From an uncultured Desulfatiglans sp. (lineage in GTDB: Bacteria > Desulfobacterota > DSM-4660 > Desulfatiglandales > Desulfatiglandaceae): DNA of 64,000 nt. Of this stretch, positions 9,512 to 20,960 are shown one piece after another. The notes beneath the pieces were generated by a model that was not told the origin of the DNA, did not search any database, and worked only from the letters and a program-made list of their open reading frames with translations. The position numbers were made by a program, and so were the translations under genes. The DNA is taken from assembly GCA_900498135.1 (NCBI GenBank), contig LR026961.1:1082386-1146385 (forward strand), read 5' to 3'. How positions within the stretch are numbered: the stretch's first letter is position 1; the number at the start of each line of letters is the position of its first letter.

Positions 9512-10579
9512 ATGGAATTCATCAAGCCGGGAACCCACATCGATTTCATTGGAAGGCGTAAAATCGCGTACGTATTTTCCCTACTCATGATCTTCGCCAC
9601 GATCGCTCTCCTTGTCTGGCGGGGCGGCCCCAATTACGGCGTCGACTTCTCGGGCGGCCTCCTCATCCAGGTCAAACTCGATCAGAAACGGACACCGACG
9701 GAGATCAAGACCGCCTTGGAACCCTTGGGGTTGCAGGACAGCGTTGTACAGGAATTCGGTGAGGAAGCCGAGCTGGAATATCTCATCCGTGTGCGCAAAA
9801 TGGATCTGGACTTGAGCGGCCTGAGCGAAAAGGTCCAATCCGGTCTGGAGGCCCAATTCGGAACGCCTGCCGACATCCGCCGTGTGGAGATGGTCGGGCC
9901 GAAGGTCGGGGAAGACCTCCGGCAGAAGGCTTTGTTCGCCCTCTTCTACACGATCCTGATCATCGCCATTTACATTTCCGGCCGATTCGAACTGAAGTGG
10001 TTGATGAGCGGTGTCATGGCCGTCACCTTGATCTTCATCGTCTATGTCGCATCGATCTTCGGGGTGAGCGTCACCTGGCTGATCATCCTGGCTTTGCTCG
10101 TCAGCCTGGGCATGTGCTGGTTCCTGAATTTGAAATATGCGCTTGGGGCGATCATCGCCCTGATCCACGACGTCGCCATCACGATAGGGGTATTCGCCTT
10201 GACGGACCGGGAGATCTCCCTGGCCATCATCGCCGCCATCCTGACCATCGCCGGTTACTCGCTGAACGATACAATCATCGTCTTCGACCGTATACGGGAG
10301 AATCTGCGGCGTTTCAAGCGCCGGCCTTTAGGCGAAACCATCAACACCAGCATCAATGAAACCCTTAGCCGCACCATTCTAACCTCTTCCACCACCCTGG
10401 TCGTGGTCGTCGCGCTGTTCGTCCTGGGCGGCGGTGTCATCCACGACTTCGCCTTTGCGCTCCTGGTGGGAATCGGGGTGGGAACCTATTCTTCCATCTT
10501 CGTCGCCAGCCCAATTCTGCTCCTCTGGGAAGGCCGCGCAAGAGGCAAAGCCAAAGGAGCGCAGGTCCAGTCGAAATGA
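9512..10579 (+). CDS. secF: protein translocase subunit SecF with extra membrane segment
   Basis: 355 residues. N-terminal helix, NYGVDFSGGLLIQV motif, short periplasmic domain, then the RND bundle with GYSLNDTIIVFDRIRENLRR. Between the second helix (LFYTILIIAIYIS) and the usual ALGAIIALIHDV motif there is an insertion at about residues 163-207 rich in hydrophobic residues (MSGVMAVTLIFIVYVASIFG, TWLIILALLVSLGMCWFL), predicting two additional TM helices. Textbook SecF goes directly from helix 2 to that motif. The reading frame is intact through it. Confidence 0.95.
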   Translation: MEFIKPGTHIDFIGRRKIAYVFSLLMIFATIALLVWRGGPNYGVDFSGGLLIQVKLDQKRTPTEIKTALEPLGLQDSVVQEFGEEAELEYLIRVRKMDLDLSGLSEKVQSGLEAQFGTPADIRRVEMVGPKVGEDLRQKALFALFYTILIIAIYISGRFELKWLMSGVMAVTLIFIVYVASIFGVSVTWLIILALLVSLGMCWFLNLKYALGAIIALIHDVAITIGVFALTDREISLAIIAAILTIAGYSLNDTIIVFDRIRENLRRFKRRPLGETINTSINETLSRTILTSSTTLVVVVALFVLGGGVIHDFAFALLVGIGVGTYSSIFVASPILLLWEGRARGKAKGAQVQSK

Positions 10580-10589
10580 GAGCGGCTCT

Positions 10590-12401
10590 TTGGTCAAGAC
10601 ACGGAAAAAGAAACCTTTCCTTGCCCGGCCCCTTTTCTGGATAATGCTCCTGCTCGTCTTGGGGGGCGGCGGTGCAGGCTGGTATTTCTGGCGCAGTTTT
10701 TTCGAACACGGCGCCGAATTCCATGCCCTCGTGGTGCAGATCGATCAGGAGCAGAGACGGGTCGCCGTTGGCGAGACCCTCTTCCTGCATCCCGGAGAGC
10801 GGGTGAAGATCTTGGAAATCGCAACCAACATCCCCTTCAACCATGATCTCCGCCTGGTCAGCCCTGGTTTCGACGTCAACGCCCTGCGCTTCGAAGAGAT
10901 GCCTCTGGTCTCCCTGCTGCCCGATCGAGATATTTACGATCATTATCGTTTCGAGGTCTCCGTCAAGTACCGCAATGATACGATCGGTTCTATCAACCTG
11001 AACATCAGACCCTTCCTCGAGGACTGGGCCGACAAGGCCGTGCGCACCATTTCACTCGAAGAGCGGACCGCCATCCTCCGAAAGGCCCTCGGTTTCCACC
11101 CGAACGAAAGGAAGCTTCTGCAGCTTCTCGCCGAAACCTACAAAGGCATGGCCCAGTGGCGGAAGGCCGGTGAAACGATAGAGCTCATGAATCAGGAAAC
11201 CCACGATCCGGCCGTCCTCAAAGAAATCCGGGACCTCTATGCCGCTGCCGGTGATTCAGAGGCGGTGATCCGGATCCTCAAAGAGATCACCAAACGGGAT
11301 CCGGAAGATATCTCAACGCTTCGGGAACTCGCTGAGGAACTGGACCGCGGCGGACGGACGGATGAGGCCGTCAGCTGTTATGAGACCCTCCTTGGACTGA
11401 TACCGGAGGGGGAAGCGTTGCCGATCCATTCGAGGTTGGCCCTCATCCATGCCGAGGCCGGGCGGCACCAGGCGGCCATCGACCAGTATCTGCAGCTCGC
11501 CCGCCACCAACCCGATGACCCGAATCTCTATTACAACCTCGCCTATCTCCATGAGCAGCTCGGGCTGGAGGAAGCATCCGACGATTACCTGAAGAAGGCG
11601 CTGCAGCTGAATGCGGCGGATCGGGAAGGCCGCCTCAAACTCAGCCTTCATCTGATCGAACAGGGGCAATGGAAGGAGGCGAGGCGCTGGCTGGAAGAGG
11701 TGCTGGCCGCCGGCCCGATGGATCAGGAAGGGCTGCTGCTGATGGCCCAGGTCCTGGAAAAGCTGGGGGACGAACAGGCACTGGCGGAAATTTACCGCCG
11801 TATTGCAGCGAACAATCCCCAAAATGATACGGTGCTCTTCAACCTGGGGGTGCTCGAGTACCAGAACGGGCGGCTCGAAGAGGCTGCCAACCATCTGACC
11901 GCCTATGCTGAACGCCATCCCGAAGATGTTTCGGCCCTGACCATCCTCTTCGACCTACACCGCCGTATGGAGAATGTCACGCAGGCCGTGAATGCCGCTC
12001 GAAGCCTGATACGCCTCCAGCCCGACCATATGGTCGCTTATACGTACCTCTTCGAAAACCTGCACGACCGGAAGGATTATCAGGGCATCGTCGAGGCCTT
12101 CGAACCGGCGGTTGAGGCCAACCCAAAGGAAAAGGCCCTGCGCCAATACCTGCTGGTGGCTTACCTCGAGCTCGGAAGAGAGGATCGAGCCATGAGCACC
12201 CTGGAGGGCATTCTCGAACTCGATCCAGATAACCCCGAACTCTGGCTGAACCTTGCACGATTGCGCGAAAAGCATCGGGATGTGAAGGGGGCCATGGAGG
12301 CCTACCACCAAGTCCTCCAACGGATCCCTCAGCACCAGGAGGCCTCCGAGGCCTTCCTCCGCCTGCGGCTTGAAAACCTGGATGCCTCACCGGACTCTTG
12401 A
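10590..12401 (+). CDS. membrane-anchored TPR-repeat protein
   Basis: 603 residues from a TTG at 10590, the first start after the secF stop; upstream in-frame codons lie inside secF. Basic N-terminus (KTRKKKPFLARP), one TM helix (FWIMLLLVLGGGGAGWYFW), a beta-rich domain of about 150 residues (VGETLFLHPGERVKILEI), then many tetratricopeptide repeats to the end. The position after secDF suggests a role in envelope protein handling, but this is inference; no enzyme motif is visible. Confidence 0.75.
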   Translation: MVKTRKKKPFLARPLFWIMLLLVLGGGGAGWYFWRSFFEHGAEFHALVVQIDQEQRRVAVGETLFLHPGERVKILEIATNIPFNHDLRLVSPGFDVNALRFEEMPLVSLLPDRDIYDHYRFEVSVKYRNDTIGSINLNIRPFLEDWADKAVRTISLEERTAILRKALGFHPNERKLLQLLAETYKGMAQWRKAGETIELMNQETHDPAVLKEIRDLYAAAGDSEAVIRILKEITKRDPEDISTLRELAEELDRGGRTDEAVSCYETLLGLIPEGEALPIHSRLALIHAEAGRHQAAIDQYLQLARHQPDDPNLYYNLAYLHEQLGLEEASDDYLKKALQLNAADREGRLKLSLHLIEQGQWKEARRWLEEVLAAGPMDQEGLLLMAQVLEKLGDEQALAEIYRRIAANNPQNDTVLFNLGVLEYQNGRLEEAANHLTAYAERHPEDVSALTILFDLHRRMENVTQAVNAARSLIRLQPDHMVAYTYLFENLHDRKDYQGIVEAFEPAVEANPKEKALRQYLLVAYLELGREDRAMSTLEGILELDPDNPELWLNLARLREKHRDVKGAMEAYHQVLQRIPQHQEASEAFLRLRLENLDASPDS

Positions 12402-12411
12402 CACGTTCCCG

Positions 12412-12816
12412 ATGAATGGACGCAAGCCCCATTACGATGTGTCTGCCGGAATCCTCTCGGAGCAGGGGAGGATCCTCATCACCCGCCGTCCCGAAGGCAC
12501 CCACCTGGAGGGGCTGTGGGAATTCCCAGGAGGGAAGCAGGAGGCCGGGGAAACTCCGGAGGCCTGCCTGAAGCGCGAGATGATGGAAGAGCTCGGCATT
12601 CGTGTAAGGTTGGAGCGCCCTCTTGCAACCATCGATCACGCCTATGCCTCCAAGAGCGTCACGCTCCATTTCTTCCTGTGCACCCGAGAGGAAGGACGAC
12701 CCATCGCACGCCAGGGACAGGCGATCAGGTGGGTGACCGTTCAGGAACTGGGGGCGCTTCCATTCCCCCCACCGGACTTGAAGGTCATCGACATCCTTAT
12801 GAACACCTTCGAATAA
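12412..12816 (+). CDS. Nudix hydrolase, MutT-like (8-oxo-dGTP diphosphatase)
   Basis: 134 residues from MNGRKPHYDVSAG. The Nudix box is complete: G-G-K-Q-E-A-G-E-T-P-E followed by REMMEELGI (G-x5-E-x7-R-E-U-x-E-E-x-G-U). The tail ALPFPPPDLKVIDIL (L-P-F-P-x-A-D-like) is typical of the MutT/YJ branch that cleans oxidised guanine nucleotides. It overlaps the 3' end of the TPR gene if the upstream ATG at 12370 is used, but homologues begin close to 12412. Confidence 0.9.
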   Translation: MNGRKPHYDVSAGILSEQGRILITRRPEGTHLEGLWEFPGGKQEAGETPEACLKREMMEELGIRVRLERPLATIDHAYASKSVTLHFFLCTREEGRPIARQGQAIRWVTVQELGALPFPPPDLKVIDILMNTFE

Positions 12817-12833
12817 GGAGGAAAACCGCCTTG

Positions 12834-13154
12834 ATGGTTCACAGAAGCGAGGACGGATATCGAACGCTGGCCGACGGCATCCGGATGAAAACATTGGTGT
12901 ACGGTGAATTGACGATCCTTTGCGAATTCAAGCTCGAAGGCGGAAAGAAACTCCCCCTGCACCACCATCCTCACGAGCAGACCGGATACGTGGTCAGCGG
13001 CCGGATCGTCCTGAGGGCGGGGGATGACTCCTTCGAGGCCGGGCCGGGTGACAGCTGGTGCATCCACAAGGATGTTCCCCATGAGGCCGAGGTCCTCACG
13101 GATGCCGTCGTTGTGGAGGTCTTTTCGCCGGTGAGGGAAGACTATCTTCCCTGA
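12834..13154 (+). CDS. cupin-domain protein
   Basis: 106 residues. Small single cupin: motif 1 HHHPHEQTGYVVSGR with the G-x5-H-x-H-x3,4-E-x6-G pattern, and motif 2 GDSWCIHKDVPHEAEV. The three histidines plus glutamate would bind a metal ion. Substrate unknown; such stand-alone cupins occur as sugar or thiol-binding proteins or transcriptional co-factors. AAGGAGGA at 12815 is 8 nt from an in-frame TTG at 12831 and 11 nt from the ATG, so the start could be one codon earlier. Confidence 0.85.
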   Translation: MVHRSEDGYRTLADGIRMKTLVYGELTILCEFKLEGGKKLPLHHHPHEQTGYVVSGRIVLRAGDDSFEAGPGDSWCIHKDVPHEAEVLTDAVVVEVFSPVREDYLP

Positions 13155-13206
13155 ATCCGATCTTTTTCGCCCAACCCGAATCACATACGGAGAAAGCAGG
13201 CACCGC

Positions 13207-13938
13207 GTGTACGTGGACACCATCACCATTCTGCACAGCCGGTTCCCCAGAAGGGAATCCTATCCATTCAATGTTCCGGCTTTGAGCTGCACCGATCGCC
13301 TCGATCTGCGGGATCGTGCGGTGTTCCTCGTCGGCGACAACGGAAGCGGCAAATCGACTCTGCTCGAAGCCGTTGCGCGCAGATACGGCCTGACGGTTTG
13401 GGGAGGCGAAAAAACCCACACCGCGCACCGGAACCCCTTCAGCAAATCGCTGCATCACTTTCTCAGCATGGAGGGGACGTGGGAATGGGGGGGGATCGTG
13501 AAGGGGTTTTTCTTCAGGGCCGAAAGCTTCTTCAACTTTGCAGCCTTTATCGACGATATGAGCCTCACGGACAGAAATCTTCTGGATTATTACGGCGGGC
13601 GTTCGCTGCACCAGCAATCGCATGGGGAGGCGTTTCTTTCGTTCTTCGAACATCGCTGCCGCCTCCCGGGCCTCTATCTGCTCGATGAACCGGAGGCGGC
13701 GCTCTCACCCCGCAACCAGCTCCAATTCATCTTCATCCTCCATCGGGCTCTCGCCCGCCCGGCGACGCAGTTCATCATCGCCACGCACTCGCCCATTCTC
13801 CTAAGTTATCCGAAGGCCCAGATTCTGAGCTGCGATCATGCCCCCATCGAGGAAATCGCGTATCAACAGACAAAATCCTACCGCTTCTACAAGGATTTTC
13901 TTGAGGACCCAACAGCTTTTTTAAAAGACTTCGAATAG
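13207..13938 (+). CDS. AAA-type predicted ATPase (COG3910-like)
   Basis: 243 residues with a GTG start. ABC/AAA-like nucleotide-binding core: Walker A GDNGSGKST, a signature-region Q-x-S-H-G-E, Walker B GLYLLDEPEAALSP, and the H-loop region FIIATHSPILLSYP. The short D-loop arrangement and lack of any membrane partner fit the stand-alone SMC-like predicted ATPases often called AAA_21 or COG3910. Function is not known; it lies alone after the cupin gene. Confidence 0.85.
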   Translation: MYVDTITILHSRFPRRESYPFNVPALSCTDRLDLRDRAVFLVGDNGSGKSTLLEAVARRYGLTVWGGEKTHTAHRNPFSKSLHHFLSMEGTWEWGGIVKGFFFRAESFFNFAAFIDDMSLTDRNLLDYYGGRSLHQQSHGEAFLSFFEHRCRLPGLYLLDEPEAALSPRNQLQFIFILHRALARPATQFIIATHSPILLSYPKAQILSCDHAPIEEIAYQQTKSYRFYKDFLEDPTAFLKDFE

Positions 13939-13968
13939 CCGTTCGGCCGTCCTCGCCTGCAAGCCTCT

Positions 13969-14051
13969 TTCGAATCCCTGTCCCTACTACGGACGGTCGG
14001 CCTTCTTCTCGTGCCACTCGTCCATTCTTTTATTCGAATCCCCGTCCCTAC
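13969..14051 (+). repeat. 19-bp direct micro-repeat, tRNA T-arm-like
   Basis: TTCGAATCCCTGTCCCTAC at 13969-13987 recurs as TTCGAATCCCCGTCCCTAC at 14033-14051. The bases look like the T-loop and 3' acceptor side of a tRNA gene, but no 5' half or anticodon arm is seen, so this is at most a remnant. Confidence 0.5.
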
Positions 14052-14136
14052 GAACGGCCGCCCACCAGGAGCACCATTTCGTACGTCCTCCGTCTCCCCC
14101 AAGGCCGGTGGGCATCATCTGCTGTGATCGCCGGGG

Positions 14137-15552
14137 TCAACGATGGTCGGCCTTCTCCAGTTCCTGAAGCTGAAGACTTATTTTTTGAGCGAGGATACTG
14201 TGATCCGCCGAAAGCTCCTTCGCTTTTTCGAAGTGGAACCGCGCCTTGTCCGCCTGATTCAACTTACTGAAATACAATCCAAAATTGTAGTGTGCCTCAG
14301 CCAGCCGATTTAAACGCCCATAGGCGATCCCCAGGTGGTAATACACATCGTCCTTCGCCGCAGGCGACACGGCGAGACGTTCGAAAATTTCGGCTGACTG
14401 GGTGTATTGCCCCAGATTCAGGTAGGAAAGCCCCAAGTAGTAGAACGCCGTGCTGTTTTCACCCAGCTCCGACAGGGATTCTTTCAGCGTGCGCACCGCG
14501 TCCTCGTCGCGTCCACTCAGCTGGTAGGCCTGCCCGAGATAGGTCAGCAGAGGCAAACGATAATACTTTCCGCGCTTCAAGGCCTTTTCCATGAAATCGA
14601 TCGCCGTCGGGTAGTCTCTTTTTCCCAATGCGAGGATCCCCAACCCTACATACGGAAGAGAGTCGGATGGATCTTTGTCGAGATCGGCCCGAAACAGCCG
14701 CTCCGCCTGCGTGTTATCTATGCTGCGGGCCATCACGACGGTCCTGAAGAGCGGATAGACCTTTCGAAACTGCTCGGCCTCGGGCGATGAGGCCTGCCCC
14801 GCGTAACCGCTCAGCAGGGTCTCGAGGTTCGCCATCCGTTCCGGCCCGGTCGGGTGGGTCAACAGGTAGGCCGGGATCTTATCCGACCCCAGCCAATTAC
14901 CTTTGGCAATCTCTTTGAGGGTTTCCTCCATACCGTGCGGGTCGAAGCCACTGTCCGACATATATTTGAACCCGAGCTGGTCGGCCTGCCGCTCGTCTTC
15001 CCGGCTGTAGTGCAGCTGCGCCTGGATACCGGCCGCCATGGACCCGGCGATCAGCGCCTCGGCGGCCGTACCACCCAGCAGCGCGCCCGCGAGGATACCG
15101 GCCATCGTAATCAGACCGATCTTCTTGTTCTGCTCGATGCGCTGGGCCAGATGACGGGCTGTTACATGCCCGATTTCATGGCAGATCACTGCAGCCAGTT
15201 CGTCGACCTGATCGAGGGCGCCGATGAGCCCCGAAAAGACGAATATCTGTCCGCCCGGGGCTGCAAAAGCGTTCAACGTGGGATCTTTGATGATGTAAAA
15301 ATGGAACGGGAACGGCTGGGTCTCGACCTGCTCGACCAGGTATCGTCCAAGACCGTTGAGGTATCGATTGGCAAAATCATCTTCGAGGAGGGTGAAGTAT
15401 TCCCTGATCTGGGCCATAAACTCACGGCCGATCTCCTGCTCCTCATCCACCGAAAGGGCCCAGGCGGGACCAGCGCAGCACGGCCATTTCGGGCAGAGAC
15501 CTGTCGTCACAAAAACCACCAGCAGGGTGAAAACGGCCATGATCCTGCGCAT
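14137..15552 (-). CDS. M48-family metallopeptidase with TPR domain (BepA-like)
   Basis: 471 residues from MRRIMAVFTLLVVFVTTG, a signal peptide. The zinc-protease motif is VICHEIGHVTARH (HExxH), with the distal glutamate in SREDERQADQLG. The C-terminal third is TPR repeats. This is the architecture of BepA/YfgC, the periplasmic protease-chaperone that monitors outer-membrane protein (LptD, BAM) assembly. It is last in the rplU-to-M48 run, 11 bp after the rsfS stop. A longer in-frame upstream reading overlaps rsfS and lacks a signal peptide at its start. Confidence 0.92.
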   Translation of the reverse strand: MRRIMAVFTLLVVFVTTGLCPKWPCCAGPAWALSVDEEQEIGREFMAQIREYFTLLEDDFANRYLNGLGRYLVEQVETQPFPFHFYIIKDPTLNAFAAPGGQIFVFSGLIGALDQVDELAAVICHEIGHVTARHLAQRIEQNKKIGLITMAGILAGALLGGTAAEALIAGSMAAGIQAQLHYSREDERQADQLGFKYMSDSGFDPHGMEETLKEIAKGNWLGSDKIPAYLLTHPTGPERMANLETLLSGYAGQASSPEAEQFRKVYPLFRTVVMARSIDNTQAERLFRADLDKDPSDSLPYVGLGILALGKRDYPTAIDFMEKALKRGKYYRLPLLTYLGQAYQLSGRDEDAVRTLKESLSELGENSTAFYYLGLSYLNLGQYTQSAEIFERLAVSPAAKDDVYYHLGIAYGRLNRLAEAHYNFGLYFSKLNQADKARFHFEKAKELSADHSILAQKISLQLQELEKADHR

Positions 15553-15563
15553 GAAACCTCCGA

Positions 15564-15923
15564 TCAATCCGGCGGCGGGGCATTCTCGATGGGAACGCGC
15601 GGGGCCTCGACCCATAGCCCTTCAAGATCGTAAAACGTGCGCACCGGTTCATAGAAAAGATGGACCACGATATCCCCGAAGTCAAGCAGGATCCATTGCC
15701 CCTCCTGCTCTCCTTCAATGCCGTAGGGCCGGAACCCCGCCTCCCGCATTTTGCGCTGCAAGTGCCGGCTGAGCGCCTGGACCTGCCTGGAACTGCCGCC
15801 GCTCGCGATCAGAAAATAATCCGTCAACGAGGTAAGCTTCCCGACCTCAAAAAGGACCGGATTCAATGCCTTCCTTTCCAGAAGATAGCCGGCGCATTTC
15901 CGTGCTTTTTCAAGCGTATCCAT
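15564..15923 (-). CDS. rsfS: ribosome silencing factor RsfS
   Basis: 119 residues. The RsfS/Iojap fold: KALNPVLFEVGKLTSLTDYF, the IASGGSSRQVQALSRHL loop and GQWILLDFGDIVVHLFYEPV near the C-terminus. It binds ribosomal protein L14 and blocks subunit joining. The start overlaps nadD by 14 bp, the usual nadD-rsfS pair. Confidence 0.96.
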   Translation of the reverse strand: MDTLEKARKCAGYLLERKALNPVLFEVGKLTSLTDYFLIASGGSSRQVQALSRHLQRKMREAGFRPYGIEGEQEGQWILLDFGDIVVHLFYEPVRTFYDLEGLWVEAPRVPIENAPPPD

Positions 15924-16566
15924 GGTTTCTATAAAGCCCCGTCCTCTCGATGTATTCTCTTACGGGCTCGGGGATCAGAAAACGCACAGATCTCCTCTCC
16001 CGGCACAACCGCCTGATCCGCGATGCGGATATGTCCATCCGTGTCGTTTGCAGAAAGCGGATCGACTTGCCGGAGTGCGACGTGAAAAATCCCCGTTCAT
16101 TCTCAGTGATGCCTGCGACGCCGAGCGACCGCAGGAACGCCGCGGGCTCTTCCAATTCGGTGCCTTCCCGGCCGATGACAACGAAATGCGCCCGTTCGAA
16201 CAATTCGAGATAGGCCTTCCAGGTGTAAATCTCCAGAAAGGCGTCCATACCCAGGATAAAAAAGATCTCTGCCCGCGGGCCGAACATCGCCTGGCAATTT
16301 TTCAGCGTTTCTATGGAATAGGAAGGGCCGGGCCGCCTTCCCTCGAGATCGGATGCCTCGAGATACGGAGACGAGGAGACGCCCAGACGCGCCATTTCAT
16401 ATCGGTGCGCAAAGGGCGTAATCGGTTCCCGGGTCTTGTGAGGGGGCACGGCGGCGGGAATGAGGTATACCCTGGCCAGATCCAAATTTTCTCTGACCTC
16501 TTCGGCACCGCGCAGATGGCCGAGATGAATCGGATCGAAGGTTCCACCCAGCAAGCCGAGTCTCAA
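15910..16566 (-). CDS. nadD: nicotinate-nucleotide adenylyltransferase
   Basis: 218 residues. Nucleotidyltransferase motif GGTFDPIHLGHL at residues 7-18 (G-x-F-x-P-x-H-x-G-H), IPAAVPPHK, and the C-terminal ISASRIRRL (ISSTxIR-type) motif. It adenylates nicotinate mononucleotide in NAD synthesis. It follows proA and precedes rsfS, the standard order. Confidence 0.96.
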   Translation of the reverse strand: MRLGLLGGTFDPIHLGHLRGAEEVRENLDLARVYLIPAAVPPHKTREPITPFAHRYEMARLGVSSSPYLEASDLEGRRPGPSYSIETLKNCQAMFGPRAEIFFILGMDAFLEIYTWKAYLELFERAHFVVIGREGTELEEPAAFLRSLGVAGITENERGFFTSHSGKSIRFLQTTRMDISASRIRRLCRERRSVRFLIPEPVREYIERTGLYRNHGYA

Positions 16567-16641
16567 GGCAGTCTCTTTTTCGCCGCCGAGTCCTATCGTG
16601 CAAACCCTTTCTTTCGGGCTTACCGCCCGCGGCCGGGCGGG

Positions 16642-17879
16642 TCAGCTTCTGACCTGACCGCTGCCGTAAACGATGAACTTCGTGGTCGTCAGTTCTTCGA
16701 GGCCCATCGGGCCGAAGGCATGCAGTTTGGACGTGTTGATCCCGATCTCCGCCCCCAGCCCCAACTGATTCCCGTCGTTGAAACGGGTCGAGGCGTTCAC
16801 CAACACCACGGAAGAATCGACCTCGCCCAGAAAACGCTGGGCGCGCGCGTAATCGGTCGTCACGATCGTTTCGGTATGTTTCGAGCCGTAGCGCTCGATA
16901 TGATCCAGGGCCTCTTCGAGGTCCCCCACTACCTTCACCGCCAGGATCAGGTCCAAAAACTCCGCCGGCCAGTCCTCGGCGACCGCCGCCCTGACCTGCG
17001 GCGCGATCGACCGGGTGCGCTCGCAACCCCTGATCTCAACGCCGGCCTTTTCAAACCGTTCGATCATTGCGGGGAGGAATCTCCCCGCGATCCCTTCGTG
17101 TACGAGAAGGGTCTCCATGGCATTGCAGACGCCCGGACGCTGCACTTTCGCGTTGTAACAGATCTCCTCCGCCATGGGGATCTCGGCGTCTTGGTCCACG
17201 TAGACATGGCAAACCCCTTTGTAGTGCTTGAGAACGGGGATCTTCGAGTGATCGGCCACAAACCGGATCAAACCCTCCCCCCCACGCGGAATGATCAGGT
17301 CCACGTCTTCGTCGAGCCCGATCAGGATCGATACCGCCTCGCGGTCCGTCGTAGGCACCACCTGGACGGCCTTTTCCGGTAGCCCTGTTGCCTGCAAGGC
17401 CTCGGCCAGAATCTCAGCGAGGATCATATTGGACTGAATCGCCTCGGACCCACCTTTGAGGATGACCGCGTTTCCGGATTTCAGACAAAGCGCCGCGGCA
17501 TCCACCGTCACATTGGGCCTCGATTCATAGATGAATCCGATGACCCCGATGGGAATACGCACACGTCCAACCAGGAGCCCATTCGGCCGGCGCCACATTC
17601 CGGTGACCATACCGACCGGATCCGGAAGTCCCGCGACCTCCTCTAGCCCCTGCGCCATGCCTTCTATCGTGGGGCCGGTCAAGGTCAGCCGGTCGATCAT
17701 GGCTGCTGAAAGGCCCGCTTCACGCGCCCGGGCGACATCTTTCGCGTTTTCCTCCATTATCCTGTCGGAATACCGGCGCAGCAGCCCCGCCATCCGGTTC
17801 AAGGCGGCGTCCTTATCGGCCCGGCCTATGCTGCGCAGCGCCCGGGCAGCCTTCCCGGCCTCATCGGCCATCGTGCCGA

Positions 17880-17898
<19 letters not shown>
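16642..17898 (-). CDS. proA: gamma-glutamyl phosphate reductase
   Basis: 418 residues. NADPH-dependent aldehyde-dehydrogenase-superfamily enzyme of proline synthesis: [28 protein letters not shown], catalytic cysteine in [15 protein letters not shown], and [20 protein letters not shown]. The ATG at 17898 has AAGGAGA eight bases upstream and overlaps the proB end by 19 bp; internal ATGs at 17883 and 17871 have poorer spacing. Confidence 0.97.
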
Positions 17899-20179
<2,281 letters not shown>

Positions 20180-20434
20180 TCAGACCGTCGCGATGCTGAC
20201 CTTCTTGCGGGTCTTGCCAAAACGCTCGTAAGCGACCACCCCATCGACCAGGGCAAAGAGCGTGTAATCCCTCCCGAGGCCCACGTTTCTGCCCGGATGG
20301 ATCTTCGTCCCCTTCTGCCGAACAAGGATATTGCCCGCTTTCACCTGCTGGCCACCGTAACGCTTGATGCCGAACCTCTGCCCGGCACTGTCGCGACCAT
20401 TGCGCGAACTGCCGCCTGCTTTCTTATGTGCCAT
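20180..20434 (-). CDS. rpmA: 50S ribosomal protein L27
   Basis: 84 residues starting [20 protein letters not shown], the invariant L27 N-terminus that reaches toward the peptidyl-transferase centre, followed by [27 protein letters not shown] precedes the ATG. The unusual point is upstream: a decayed R1 element lies in the 217-bp gap between rplU and this gene. Confidence 0.98.
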   Translation of the reverse strand: MAHKKAGGSSRNGRDSAGQRFGIKRYGGQQVKAGNILVRQKGTKIHPGRNVGLGRDYTLFALVDGVVAYERFGKTRKKVSIATV

Positions 20435-20451
20435 TTTATCCCTCTGTCTCG

Positions 20452-20625
20452 ATCCTGTCCGGAAATGTTCTTTTCAGCCAATCTTCGCGTCAGCCTGCAC
20501 GCCTGCCCGGGTAGCGACCACCCGGTCGCCTCCGCGCAAACGCTTGATTCCCTTCAGATCGGCCAAAAACCCTCTGCTCCGGATTGGAAACTCGTTCGTA
20601 CCGGCGAATCATTTCGGGATACAAC
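20452..20625 (-). repeat. R1 element, decayed copy between rplU and rpmA
   Basis: On the plus strand TGTCCGGAAATG, CAGCCAATCTTCGCGTCA, a stem GCGACC-ACCC-GGTCGC (20514-20529), CCTCCGCGCAAACGCTTGAT, GATCGGCCAAAAACC and CTCCGGATTGGAAACTCG follow the R1 block order of the copy at 23783. The central palindrome has a different loop but both six-base arms are kept. It is inside the predicted rplU-rpmA transcript, starting 18 bp upstream of the rpmA ATG. Confidence 0.75.
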
Positions 20626-20651
20626 CCACCTCGAAAAAATCACCGCCCCAA

Positions 20652-20960
20652 TCACTCGATGCTCTCTATATGGACCAGGCTGAAGGCCTGGCGGTGCCCC
20701 CGAAGTTTGCGGATATTCTTGCGCCTTTTGTATTTGAAAACCAGAATCTTCTTGCCTTGACCCTGGCCCTTGATGCGGCCGATCACCTTGGCGTTCTCGA
20801 CGACAGGCTGCCCGACGACGACCGAATCGCCATCAGCGCGCAAAAGGACGTCCTCGAAAACGACCGCGTCGCCCACCGCGCCAGGGAGCTTCTCGCATCT
20901 CAGCTCGTCACCCGCGGCTACCTTGTATTGTTTTCCACCTGTCTTAATGACTGCGTACAT
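20652..20960 (-). CDS. rplU: 50S ribosomal protein L21
   Basis: 102 residues: MYAVIKTGGKQYKVAAGDEL, then VVGQPVVENAKVIGRIKGQG and KYKRRKNIRKLRGHRQ, all diagnostic of bL21. First gene of the minus-strand run. A sigma70-like promoter at 21175-21203 predicts a leader of roughly 208 nt. Confidence 0.98.
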   Translation of the reverse strand: MYAVIKTGGKQYKVAAGDELRCEKLPGAVGDAVVFEDVLLRADGDSVVVGQPVVENAKVIGRIKGQGQGKKILVFKYKRRKNIRKLRGHRQAFSLVHIESIE

